Source of the DNA: Fimenecus sp045579305
GTDB taxonomy: Bacteria > Bacillota > Clostridia > Oscillospirales > Acutalibacteraceae
Reading direction: 5' to 3'
Length of the DNA: 27,122 nucleotides
NCBI GenBank assembly: GCA_045579305.1
Contig: JAZNLY010000101.1
Coordinates: forward strand, 1 to 27,122
The translations under genes were made by a program, and so were the position numbers. Under the pieces are notes generated by a model, which was not told the origin of the DNA, did no database searches, and saw only the letters and a list, made by a program, of their open reading frames with translations. Below, piece after piece: positions 1-7,529 of the stretch (positions are counted from its first letter, which is position 1; each line of letters opens with the position of its first letter).

Positions 1-38
1 AGATGTTGTATGTCAATAAAATCAAAGCACAATATATG

Positions 39-70
39 TAAAAAAGTGGAGTTTTTTGAACTCCACTTTT
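39..70 (-). terminator. Intrinsic terminator of the rubrerythrin gene
   Basis: A perfect 12-bp stem (42-53 with 59-70) closes a 5-base loop. Read on the minus strand it starts 7 bases after the rubrerythrin stop codon and runs into a T-tract, which appears as A's at about 40-45 on the plus strand. This is a typical rho-independent terminator. The plus-strand side also has some T's, so it may work in both directions if a plus-strand gene ends to the left of the window. Confidence 0.85.
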
Positions 71-77
71 GTTTAAA

Positions 78-617
78 TTAATAGTTTTCAGCTTTCACCA
101 TAAAATATGCCTTCGGATGTGCACAAACAGGGCAAACTTCAGGTGCTTCCTTACCGATATGAACGTGACCGCAGTTAGAACAAATCCACATCATATCGCC
201 GTCACGAGAGAATACAAGACCACCTTCAATGTTAGCAAGAAGCTTCTTATATCTTTCTTCATGGTCCTTTTCGATTTTAGCGACCATTTCAAAAAGAGCA
301 GCAATGTGGTCAAAGCCTTCTTCTTTAGCTACCTTAGCAAATTCAGCGTACATTTCTGTCCACTCATAGTTTTCGCCTGCAGCAGCATCCTTAAGATTTT
401 CAACAGTTGTTGGAATACCACCGTCATGAAGAAGTTTGAACCAAATTTTTGCGTGTTCCTTTTCATTGTTAGCAGTTTCTTCAAAAATCTGTGCTATCTG
501 CACATAACCGTCTTTCTTTGCTTTTGATGCATAATATGTGTATTTATTACGAGCCTGTGACTCACCTGCAAACGCAGTCATAAGATTAGCTTCTGTTCTT
601 GAACCTTTAAGTTCCAT
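78..617 (-). CDS. rbr: Rubrerythrin (classical: diiron domain, then rubredoxin domain)
   Basis: This 179-aa cytosolic protein is a non-haem diiron peroxidase that reduces hydrogen peroxide to water with electrons from rubredoxin/NADH systems in anaerobes. Residues 1-135 form the four-helix ferritin-like domain. The diiron carboxylate/histidine motifs are visible: FAGESQ near residue 19, EETANNEKEH at 46-55 and FEMVAKIEKDHEERY at about 109-123. Residues 140-175 form a rubredoxin domain with the iron ligands C146, C149, C162 and C165. Length and domain order fit classical rubrerythrin. The start is supported by a GGAG ribosome site (complement of 627-630) nine bases upstream. It has its own promoter and terminator, so it is probably monocistronic. 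I see no clear PerR box upstream. The family call is secure; its regulation is not known from this sequence. Confidence 0.97.
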   Translation of the reverse strand: MELKGSRTEANLMTAFAGESQARNKYTYYASKAKKDGYVQIAQIFEETANNEKEHAKIWFKLLHDGGIPTTVENLKDAAAGENYEWTEMYAEFAKVAKEEGFDHIAALFEMVAKIEKDHEERYKKLLANIEGGLVFSRDGDMMWICSNCGHVHIGKEAPEVCPVCAHPKAYFMVKAENY

Positions 618-648
618 TAAAAATCACTCCTTAATTTTTATTAATAGT

Positions 649-676
649 ATTCTACCATATTTTTGAAAAAATACAA
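649..676 (-). promoter_or_regulatory. Probable sigma-A promoter of rubrerythrin
   Basis: On the minus strand a TTGTAT -35 (complement of 671-676) lies 16 bases upstream of a TAGAAT -10 (complement of 649-654). The -10 is preceded by TGG, an extended -10. It sits about 30 bases upstream of the rbr start codon. The surroundings are very AT-rich, so a chance match is possible. Confidence 0.5.
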
Positions 677-720
677 CAAAAAATATAAAAATATGATATA
701 AAAAATTGAATAATTAATTA

Positions 721-1068
721 TTATTTCATATATGTCCCACCGGTATTACTATTATCTAAAGTACCATCTAATTCTATGAGAAGACATTTTACCAATGTTG
801 TACAAACCGGTCGATGTAAAATACCTTTTGGAATTACAATTAAATCGCCTTCACATAAATGTGTTTTACCATCTTCAAACTCAATGTCAAACTCGCCTTC
901 AATACAATAAAACAATTCATCTGAAAACTCATGCATATGAAAATCAAGTGTACGATTTTCTGCCTTTAGAACATTTAACATATGATTATTAATTTTGCAT
1001 ATCTCTTTATATTCAAATAATTGATTAATTGATTTTACTTCTTCTTTTAAATTAATATTATAAATCAT
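721..1068 (-). CDS. Small cupin-domain protein
   Basis: This 115-aa protein is a single-domain cupin (double-stranded beta-helix). Cupin motif 1 appears as H44-x-H46 with E51 and then a glycine. Motif 2 is GDLIVIPKGILHRP (74-87), with H85 as the fourth likely metal ligand. All four usual metal ligands are therefore present, and a divalent metal site is likely. The reaction cannot be read from the sequence, because such stand-alone cupins include isomerases, dioxygenases and simple ligand-binding proteins. Its start codon overlaps the stop of the upstream acetyltransferase gene by ATGA, so the two are translationally coupled. That suggests a shared small-molecule, perhaps sugar-related, role; this is inference. 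No terminator is obvious between it and rbr. Confidence 0.85.
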   Translation of the reverse strand: MIYNINLKEEVKSINQLFEYKEICKINNHMLNVLKAENRTLDFHMHEFSDELFYCIEGEFDIEFEDGKTHLCEGDLIVIPKGILHRPVCTTLVKCLLIELDGTLDNSNTGGTYMK

Positions 1069-1667
1069 AATTTTATCTTCCTATTTTTATAATAATATTC
1101 TTTATCGTGGTCGTTGATTTCGCGTAATACTCTGCAGGGGTTACCTGCTGCAACCACATTTGCTGGAATATCTTTTGTAACAATACTGCCTGCACCGATA
1201 ACTGAATTATCACCAATTGTAACACCGGGTAATACCACTACTCCTGCACCAAGCCAACAGTTTTTACCAATATGAATCGGCAAGTTATACTGATAAGCAA
1301 GTGGACGTAACTCAGGCAAAATAGGATGTCCTGCAGTTGCTAATACAACATTAGGGCCAAGCATTGTGTAATCACCAACATAGATATGTGTATCATCAAC
1401 GAGAGTCAAATTGAAGTTAGCGTAAACACCTTTGCCGAAATGAACATTTTTGCCTGCCCAATTTGCGTGTAGTGGTGGCTCAATATAGCAGTCCTCACCT
1501 ATTTCTGCAAACATATTTTTAAGCATTTCTGCTCGTTTTGGGAGTTCTGATGGTCTTGTTGCATTAAAATCATATAATTTATCAAGATATGTAAGCTGTT
1601 CGTTAAACAAATCTTCATCCATTGATAAGTACAAATCTCCACTATGCATTTTTTCTCTAATGTCCAT
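1065..1667 (-). CDS. Sugar O-acetyltransferase (maltose/galactoside acetyltransferase type)
   Basis: This 200-aa protein is a left-handed beta-helix acetyltransferase of the Maa/LacA/NodL group, which moves an acetyl group from acetyl-CoA to a sugar hydroxyl in the cytosol. An N-terminal 'maltose acetyltransferase' helical region (about 1-55, starting with EKMHSGDLYLSMDEDL) precedes hexapeptide repeats (about 58-185). ATAGHPI contains H114, which corresponds to the catalytic histidine of LacA. The C-terminal coils GVTIGDNSVIGAGSIV and IPANVVAAGNPCRV are typical. Length matches the family (about 185-205 aa). An AAGGTGA ribosome site precedes the ATG. It is the first gene of a two-gene unit with the overlapping cupin gene and is divergent from asnB. 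The physiological substrate cannot be told from the sequence. Confidence 0.93.
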   Translation of the reverse strand: MDIREKMHSGDLYLSMDEDLFNEQLTYLDKLYDFNATRPSELPKRAEMLKNMFAEIGEDCYIEPPLHANWAGKNVHFGKGVYANFNLTLVDDTHIYVGDYTMLGPNVVLATAGHPILPELRPLAYQYNLPIHIGKNCWLGAGVVVLPGVTIGDNSVIGAGSIVTKDIPANVVAAGNPCRVLREINDHDKEYYYKNRKIKL

Positions 1668-1794
1668 TTATATCACCTTGTTAATATTTTTTAACATAAT
1701 ATCATATCAACAAATAAAAATAAATATATATTTAGAATTTTTCGCTATATATGACATATTCTATTATGAAGTCTTATTTAACGAGGTGGTATAT
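1668..1794. other. Divergent intergenic region between acetyltransferase and asnB
   Basis: This 127-base AT-rich spacer must hold promoters for both directions. I can place the ribosome sites (AAGGTGA for the minus gene; GAGGTGG at 1783-1789 for asnB) but no convincing -35/-10 pair on either strand. It is too short for a T-box leader and lacks the TGGNACCGCG specifier-type sequence sometimes found ahead of asparagine genes. Confidence 0.5.
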
Positions 1795-3624
1795 ATGTGT
1801 GGTATTGCAGGTGAAGTTTCTTTCACACACTCAATAATGCAAAATAAAAATTCATATCTCAAAATGCAAAAAGTAATAAGCCCAAGAGGACCTGACCAAA
1901 ACGGAATTTACTTAAAAAATAATGTTGCCTTAATTCATTCAAGACTCTGTGTCATAGATATTGAAAATGGTATTCAACCAATGATAACAAAATACGGAGA
2001 TACAGAATATGCAATAATATATAATGGAGAATTATACAACACGGATGAAATAAGAAATGAACTTCTATTATTAGGTCATAATTTTTTAACCAGTTCTGAT
2101 ACTGAAGTTATAATAAAATCATATGTACAATGGAAAGATGAATGTGTGAATAAATTCAATGGTATTTTTGCCTTTGCGATATGGAATAATTATGATAAAA
2201 ATTTATTTTTTGCACGCGATAGGATGGGTGTAAAACCATTATTTTATACAGTAATTAATAATTCATTTATATTCGGCTCAGAAATTAAAGCTTTATTATC
2301 ACATAAATACGTGGAACCTATTATCGACGAAACATCCATTGCAGAAATTATGTTTATCGGTCCGGGAAGAACACCGGGCTGCGGCGTTTTTAAAAATATA
2401 AAGGAAATTAAACCTGCATGTTGTGGGTATTATAATAGAGATGGTATAAAAATAAAAAAATATTGGACTTTAAATGATAAAGAGCACACTGATAATTTAC
2501 AACAAACAATTGAGAAAACAAGATTTTTGGTACAGGACGCAATAACACGACAATTAGTATCAGATGTACCTGTAGGAACTTTTTTATCAGGTGGACTTGA
2601 TTCAAGTATAATTTCTTCAATTGCAAGTCAACATTTTAATTGTAAAGGTGAAAAACTGAAAACGTTTTCAGTTACTTATGAGAATAATGACGAACATTTT
2701 AAATCCAGTAAATTTCAGCCTAATAGCGATACAGAATACATCAAAATTATGGCCGAATATCTGAATTCAGAACATCATCTTATAACATTAAAAAATGAAG
2801 ACCTTGTAAATACATTATTGGAAGCAGTTGATGCAAGAGATTTACCTGGAATGGCTGATATTGATTCATCTCTTTTACTTTTCTGTAAAGAAATAAAAAA
2901 ACACTGTACGGTTGCGTTATCCGGAGAATGTGCTGATGAAATTTTCGGTGGATACCCATGGTACAGAGATAAGAAAATAAGAGCTATCAATGGATTTCCA
3001 TGGTCACAATCAACGAAATACAGAAAATCATTTATTAAAGAAGAATTTAATCTTCCAGATGCAGAAGACTATGTGTTTACAAGATATAAAGATACTTTAA
3101 TTAACACATCTAAATTAAACAATATTTCTCCATCAGAGTCTAGAATGAAAGAAATGATGAAATTAAATATTGAATGGTTTATGCAAACTCTTCTTGACAG
3201 AAAAGACCGAATGAGTATGTATAGTGCACTTGAAGTAAGAGTTCCGTTTTGTGATTACAGAATTGCCGAGTATCTTTATACCGTGCCTTGGGAATATAAA
3301 GAATATAAATCTTTTGAAAAAGGATTATTAAGAAAATCTATGGAAGGCATTCTACCTGAAAAAATTCTTTGGAGAAAAAAGAGTCCATATCCAAAGACAC
3401 ACAATCCGATATATTTATCCTTAGTTTCTAAAAAATTAAAAGAAATTATCGAAAGCAGCACATCACCGTTATTCAAATTTATTAAAAAATCGGAACTGGA
3501 AAAATTGCTTAAAGCAGAGATAAATGAGCCTTGGTATGGTCAATTGATGACTACACCGCAAACTATAGCCTATTTTATTCAAATAAACTACTGGCTTGAA
3601 AAATATAAAATTATAATAAAATAA
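1795..3624 (+). CDS. asnB: Asparagine synthetase (glutamine-hydrolysing)
   Basis: This 609-aa cytosolic enzyme converts aspartate, glutamine and ATP to asparagine, glutamate, AMP and pyrophosphate. The start at 1795 is fixed by chemistry: the protein begins MCGIAGE, and Cys2 must become the N-terminal nucleophile of the class II glutaminase domain after methionine removal. GAGGTGG at 1783-1789 is the ribosome site. An upstream in-frame ATG at 1660 would add 45 unrelated residues. Residues 2-200 form the glutaminase domain. Residues 225-600 form the synthetase domain, with the PP-loop SGGLDSS at 265-271, the SGECADEIFGGY loop and EVRVPFCD. Length fits AsnB/AsnO (about 610-635). It is followed after 12 bases by lactate dehydrogenase, with which it probably shares an mRNA. 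Confidence 0.96.
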   Translation: MCGIAGEVSFTHSIMQNKNSYLKMQKVISPRGPDQNGIYLKNNVALIHSRLCVIDIENGIQPMITKYGDTEYAIIYNGELYNTDEIRNELLLLGHNFLTSSDTEVIIKSYVQWKDECVNKFNGIFAFAIWNNYDKNLFFARDRMGVKPLFYTVINNSFIFGSEIKALLSHKYVEPIIDETSIAEIMFIGPGRTPGCGVFKNIKEIKPACCGYYNRDGIKIKKYWTLNDKEHTDNLQQTIEKTRFLVQDAITRQLVSDVPVGTFLSGGLDSSIISSIASQHFNCKGEKLKTFSVTYENNDEHFKSSKFQPNSDTEYIKIMAEYLNSEHHLITLKNEDLVNTLLEAVDARDLPGMADIDSSLLLFCKEIKKHCTVALSGECADEIFGGYPWYRDKKIRAINGFPWSQSTKYRKSFIKEEFNLPDAEDYVFTRYKDTLINTSKLNNISPSESRMKEMMKLNIEWFMQTLLDRKDRMSMYSALEVRVPFCDYRIAEYLYTVPWEYKEYKSFEKGLLRKSMEGILPEKILWRKKSPYPKTHNPIYLSLVSKKLKEIIESSTSPLFKFIKKSELEKLLKAEINEPWYGQLMTTPQTIAYFIQINYWLEKYKIIIK

Positions 3625-3636
3625 AGGATGAAAGAA

Positions 3637-4590
3637 ATGGAAAAAGGAGATTTAAAAAAAGTCGCTCTTGTAGGCACCGGCTTCGTTGGAATGAGCTTTG
3701 CTTATGCATTATTAAATAGCGGAGAATGCGACCAGCTTGTTCTTATTGATATTAACAAGGAAAAAGCAAAAGGTGAAGCAATGGATTTAAATCATGGACT
3801 CCCCTTTGCTAAAAGAAATATGTTAATATATGCAGGAGAATATAGTGATTGCCACGATGCGGATATTGTTGTGATTGCAGCAGGTGTAGCTCAAAAAGAT
3901 GGTGAAGGCAGAATTGCACTCTTAAAAAGAAATTATGAAGTTTTCAAATCAATAATTGAGCCAATTGTTACAAGCGGTTTTGATGGAATTTTCCTTGTTG
4001 CAACTAATCCTGTAGATATTATGACGAAAATCACACTGGAATTATCAGGGTTTGACCCAAAACGCGTTATTGGTAGTGGCACCACACTGGATACAGCACG
4101 TCTTCGTTATTTACTTGGTGATTATTTTTCAATAGACCCAAGAAATGTTCATGCATATGTTATAGGTGAACATGGTGACAGTGAAATTGTCCCTTGGTCG
4201 CAAGCATATATAACAACAAAAAAAATTCACGATATTGTTGATTCTACAAACGGAAGATTTTCTTTTGATGATTTATATAAAATCAGCAAAGATGTAACAG
4301 GTGCTGCACAAGAAATTATAAAAGCAAAAAGTGCAACATATTATGGAATTGGTATGGCACTTGTCAGAATTGTCAGAGCAATTTTCGGTGATGAAAAAAG
4401 TGCCTTGACCGTTTCAGTAATGCTAAATGGTGAGTACGGAGTTAACGATGTGTATGCTGGTTTACCTTCAATAATAGGACGTAATGGTGTTGAAGAAATA
4501 ATTGTTCTAGATTTAAAGGAAAATGAAAGAACAGCTTTTATAAATTCATGTAAATTTTTAAAAGAAACTGCAAAAGAAATAGGATTTTAG
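3637..4590 (+). CDS. ldh: L-lactate dehydrogenase
   Basis: This 317-aa enzyme interconverts pyruvate and L-lactate with NADH, the end step of lactate fermentation. The NAD-binding GTGFVG is at residues 13-18. The substrate loop has Gln86 (the residue that marks lactate rather than malate dehydrogenases) and Arg92. Arg155 is in DTARLR, and the catalytic His179 is in IGEHGDSE. The loop reads VAQKDGEGR where most LDHs have ANQKPGETR, a mild variation. I chose ATG 3637 over ATG 3628 because AAAGGA at 3623-3628 is then 8 bases away and the 317-aa length matches the family. It directly follows asnB, an uncommon pairing, and ends at a strong terminator. Confidence 0.93.
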   Translation: MEKGDLKKVALVGTGFVGMSFAYALLNSGECDQLVLIDINKEKAKGEAMDLNHGLPFAKRNMLIYAGEYSDCHDADIVVIAAGVAQKDGEGRIALLKRNYEVFKSIIEPIVTSGFDGIFLVATNPVDIMTKITLELSGFDPKRVIGSGTTLDTARLRYLLGDYFSIDPRNVHAYVIGEHGDSEIVPWSQAYITTKKIHDIVDSTNGRFSFDDLYKISKDVTGAAQEIIKAKSATYYGIGMALVRIVRAIFGDEKSALTVSVMLNGEYGVNDVYAGLPSIIGRNGVEEIIVLDLKENERTAFINSCKFLKETAKEIGF

Positions 4591-4596
4591 CAAAAT

Positions 4597-4629
4597 AAAA
4601 CAGGCCACTTTTCAGTGACCTGTTTTTTT
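4597..4629. terminator. Hairpin terminator between ldh and the convergent ceramidase-like gene
   Basis: A 12-position stem (4597-4608 with 4615-4626) has 11 pairs and a single C-A mismatch, closing a 6-base loop. On the plus strand it is followed by a run of seven T's (4623-4629). On the minus strand the T-tract is weaker, so it mainly ends asnB-ldh transcription but may also serve the converging gene. Confidence 0.85.
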
Positions 4630-4630
4630 A

Positions 4631-6457
4631 TTATTTTACACTGTCAAAAATTTCGTAGAAATTCTTGATAAACGTTGTACCGGCATATTTACCATATGAA
4701 ATCAAGCACCATGTATCACTGTCAAAATCTCCTGTTAATTCATTGTACTGGAAACCTGCCATAACATAGTTTGCCTCATTAGCAACATAACCCGCCGCAT
4801 CATTCATAAGGTCCATAATGATGATATTTTCGCCTGTATATTCTCTGATTGGAAGCATTGGGAATCCTTTAGCACCATTACCACCAAAAAGAAGTTCACC
4901 AAAGGTTTCACCAGGACTCATATAAACCTTCATATTATCACCAATTTCAAGATAGCCAACTTCTGAAACTGTGTAATAATTACCATTATTGTCTTTGAGT
5001 ACAAGGTTATCAGCAATTGATGTTTTACCAAGAAGTGCAACAAGGTTATTTGAAATCTGAACAGTAAACTGTTTTGATTTAATGTTAAGAACAGGTTTTA
5101 CTTCTACCTTCTTTGATGTTGGAAGCCCATCATACCAAACTGTATAGCCTTCTTGTTCATTATATTTAGCGATATCAAGTTTATCGCCTGTTTTTTCATT
5201 AAGTACTATTCTTTCTGCTTCAGTCATACTCATACCAAGAAGAATATAACCAATTTCATAGCCGTAACGCATTGCTCCGTAATGTGCATTTCCATCAAGT
5301 TCATCACTAGAATAATGTCTTGATGAGGATACAGTTGAAACATTACCCTGAATAAAGATGAAATTAAAACCTGCAGCATTCATAAGTTTTTCTGTATACC
5401 AGATAAAATCGGCTGTGAATTTTCTATCAAGGTTCAATGGGTCGCTTTCATCTTGATTCCAGTCAAAGCTTGCAGATTCCGGATGACAACCAAAAGTAGA
5501 AATGATTGTTGGTGTTTTAGTTAAATCTGTAGGAATAAATTCTAACTTATAGAGATTTGTATCATAAGAAATAGGAGCTGTTCTATCAAAGAGATACTCT
5601 TCAATATCAATTGAAGAATAATACATTTCACCTTGTGTTATATCAGAAAGTGCTTGTCCAACAGCTTCCTTTGTACCCTTAATTAACGAATTAATAAATT
5701 CACGAGGCACACCATACTTTACACTATCAGTTAATGTATTATTAAGAAGACAACCTATAGGGTCTGTCCATACGCCCTGGGAATCTATACCGGTGTGAAT
5801 ATGAGTACAGGATACATTGATGCTAACAATATTGTTCTTCTTTGCAATATCCTTTAAAGCTTCACGAACAAGTCTCACATCAGAGTTAGCAAGACCCATA
5901 GCATCTACAGAAATAAATAAAACATTGCCTCTGCCTGAGCCATCGTTTAAAATAATTACTCTTACCATCAAATCTTCATAATTGCCGTCATCATCTATAT
6001 ACATTTCATTACCATAAACATATGGAATGTATGCACCTTTTGCGTAAGATTTTTCGCCAAAATCTTCAGGAAGAATTGAAGCCTTACCATAACCAAGGCT
6101 CCATACTTTATCGCCCTGCGGTTCGTCTATAAATTTATCCATACCAGGATAAAAATTTTCATAGGAATCAATGTCAAACTCTTCATAATCAAGTACAGCA
6201 GAAGAATCAGGTACAACAACACCTAAAGCTTTTGCTACAACATTATTAATCAAAAAGTCACTAACTTTGTTTAATAATTTGTATAAGAATATCTTTGTTT
6301 CTAAATCTTCATCTACTTCAACACCTGTATCTGATGAAAGGACATAATCAGAAACTGAATCATAACTTTCTTCTGCAGATGTTACAAAAGAAAACATAGG
6401 AACAAGCATACAAATACACAATGTAATTGAAATGAGTGTTTTAAAAATAGTTTTCAT
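4631..6457 (-). CDS. Secreted neutral/alkaline ceramidase-like protein
   Basis: This 608-aa exported protein has a signal peptide (positive N-terminus, hydrophobic 8-25, likely cleavage after TSA at 26-28). Its core resembles the neutral/alkaline ceramidase N-terminal family. CTHIHTG at 217-223 matches the THTHSG-type zinc motif, and GCHPES at 323-328 matches the GCHP motif. GNVS at 371-374 stands where ceramidases have GDVSPN with the nucleophilic serine, so S374 is the candidate. The mature N-terminus carries about 80 acidic residues not typical of the family. Ceramide is rare in bacteria, so the real substrate may be another amide or lipid, perhaps from the host; this is inference. GGAGG precedes the ATG. 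It lies 15 bases after the MreB-like gene, as the last gene of the typA operon. There is no sortase motif or membrane tail, so release or loose wall association is likely. Confidence 0.75.
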   Translation of the reverse strand: MKTIFKTLISITLCICMLVPMFSFVTSAEESYDSVSDYVLSSDTGVEVDEDLETKIFLYKLLNKVSDFLINNVVAKALGVVVPDSSAVLDYEEFDIDSYENFYPGMDKFIDEPQGDKVWSLGYGKASILPEDFGEKSYAKGAYIPYVYGNEMYIDDDGNYEDLMVRVIILNDGSGRGNVLFISVDAMGLANSDVRLVREALKDIAKKNNIVSINVSCTHIHTGIDSQGVWTDPIGCLLNNTLTDSVKYGVPREFINSLIKGTKEAVGQALSDITQGEMYYSSIDIEEYLFDRTAPISYDTNLYKLEFIPTDLTKTPTIISTFGCHPESASFDWNQDESDPLNLDRKFTADFIWYTEKLMNAAGFNFIFIQGNVSTVSSSRHYSSDELDGNAHYGAMRYGYEIGYILLGMSMTEAERIVLNEKTGDKLDIAKYNEQEGYTVWYDGLPTSKKVEVKPVLNIKSKQFTVQISNNLVALLGKTSIADNLVLKDNNGNYYTVSEVGYLEIGDNMKVYMSPGETFGELLFGGNGAKGFPMLPIREYTGENIIIMDLMNDAAGYVANEANYVMAGFQYNELTGDFDSDTWCLISYGKYAGTTFIKNFYEIFDSVK

Positions 6458-6472
6458 AAAAAATAACCTCCA

Positions 6473-7510
6473 TTATTTATCTATTTTATTACGAATATCG
6501 TCTTTATAAATAAAGCTATATCCGTTATTTACTAATATACTATCATTATTTATAAACTGACCTAAACCTTGAATTTTAGCAAGTCGTGGGTCATCAATTG
6601 TTTCACATCTTATTCCGAGCTGTTCAGACAATCTTTCGGCAATATCAAAGATTAACGAGCCACCACCACAAAGTTGAATCCCATGGTCTGAAGCATCAGC
6701 CAATAAATCCGGAGAAACTTTGGTAATCTCGTCATGAATATCCTTAACTATTAAATCAATCTGTTCATCAACAAAAGGAAAAACCTCTGTTGAAGTAACC
6801 TCAAAGGAAATTGGCATATTATCAAGAATACTTTTACCAGATACAAATAACGCCGTTTCACAGCTTCTTTTTTCTGCAGATGTTATCTTATTTTTTATTT
6901 CTCTTGCAGTATGTGGTCCGATTAAGATTTCTCTGTCTGTCTTTAAGTGATTAACAATTGCTTTATCTATATCGTAACTACCACGTTTGATACAACCTTT
7001 TGTTGCAATGCCACCCAATGAAACAATTGTATATTCTGTTAAATGATGGCCAATATCAAGCACCATTCGACCACCAAGTTTTTCTGGTGAAACGCCACAA
7101 CCAAAAGCTGAAGCAAGAATTCCTTCAACCATGCACACTCTACCTGCACCAGCTAAAGTTACAACATCAAGAAATGTCTTTTTTTCAAGACTCGATATCT
7201 CTGATGGTAAAGCAAGTATAATATTGGGTTTATAAATTCTATTACCACAAACGCGTTGAAGATAATAACGAAGCATCCTCTCAGCCATAACAAAATCCGA
7301 AACAACACCATTACGTATAACTTTAGATATACTTATATCATCCATATATCTCCCGTCAACGTTGTTAGCCGCCATACCGAATGCAATAGGATTATTGCTC
7401 ATATTGTCAATTGCAATAATTGATGGTTCATCAACAACAATACCTTTACCTTCTGCAAAGATTTTTAAAGAATAAGAGCCAAAGTCAATGCCGATTTTCA
7501 TTCCTTTCAC
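6473..7510 (-). CDS. Divergent MreB-like actin-family protein
   Basis: This 345-aa protein has the MreB/Mbl layout: an N-terminal phosphate-1 loop (IGIDFGSYSLKIF), GKGIVVDEPSIIAID, GVVSDFVMAERMLRYYLQRVCG, VEGILASAFGCG, and then DIGHHLTEYTIVSLGGI where MreB has DIGGGTTEVAVISLGGI. The loss of the GGGT phosphate-2 loop, and EG where MreB has EE, suggest weakened or altered ATP hydrolysis. Towards the C-terminus LCGGGSLI keeps the adenosine motif. No mreC or mreD is nearby, so this is probably a paralogue, not the main shape-determining filament. The GTG at 7510 is preferred as start because GAGAGGAG (complement of 7520-7527) lies nine bases upstream; the ATG three codons later has its purine run too close. 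It is 19 bases after typA, in the same operon. Confidence 0.8.
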   Translation of the reverse strand: MKGMKIGIDFGSYSLKIFAEGKGIVVDEPSIIAIDNMSNNPIAFGMAANNVDGRYMDDISISKVIRNGVVSDFVMAERMLRYYLQRVCGNRIYKPNIILALPSEISSLEKKTFLDVVTLAGAGRVCMVEGILASAFGCGVSPEKLGGRMVLDIGHHLTEYTIVSLGGIATKGCIKRGSYDIDKAIVNHLKTDREILIGPHTAREIKNKITSAEKRSCETALFVSGKSILDNMPISFEVTSTEVFPFVDEQIDLIVKDIHDEITKVSPDLLADASDHGIQLCGGGSLIFDIAERLSEQLGIRCETIDDPRLAKIQGLGQFINNDSILVNNGYSFIYKDDIRNKIDK

Positions 7511-7529
7511 GGCAAAAATCTCCTCTCTT

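Noticed and set aside
1..38. Possible end of a plus-strand gene (a frame that stops at 17-19)
   Set aside because: Only five codons are visible, so there is nothing to support a call.
69..527. Open frame of about 150 codons on the plus strand opposite the rubrerythrin gene
   Set aside because: It is antisense to a clear rubrerythrin, has no ribosome site and resembles no protein family.
618..720. PerR or Fur box upstream of the first rubrerythrin
   Set aside because: No palindrome close to the box at 20512-20530 was found, only general AT-richness.
1660..1794. N-terminal extension of AsnB from an ATG at 1660
   Set aside because: It would bury the catalytic Cys2, overlaps the divergent gene start and lacks a ribosome site.
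1668..1794. T-box or other riboswitch ahead of asnB
   Set aside because: The leader is too short and shows no T-box sequence or stable hairpin.
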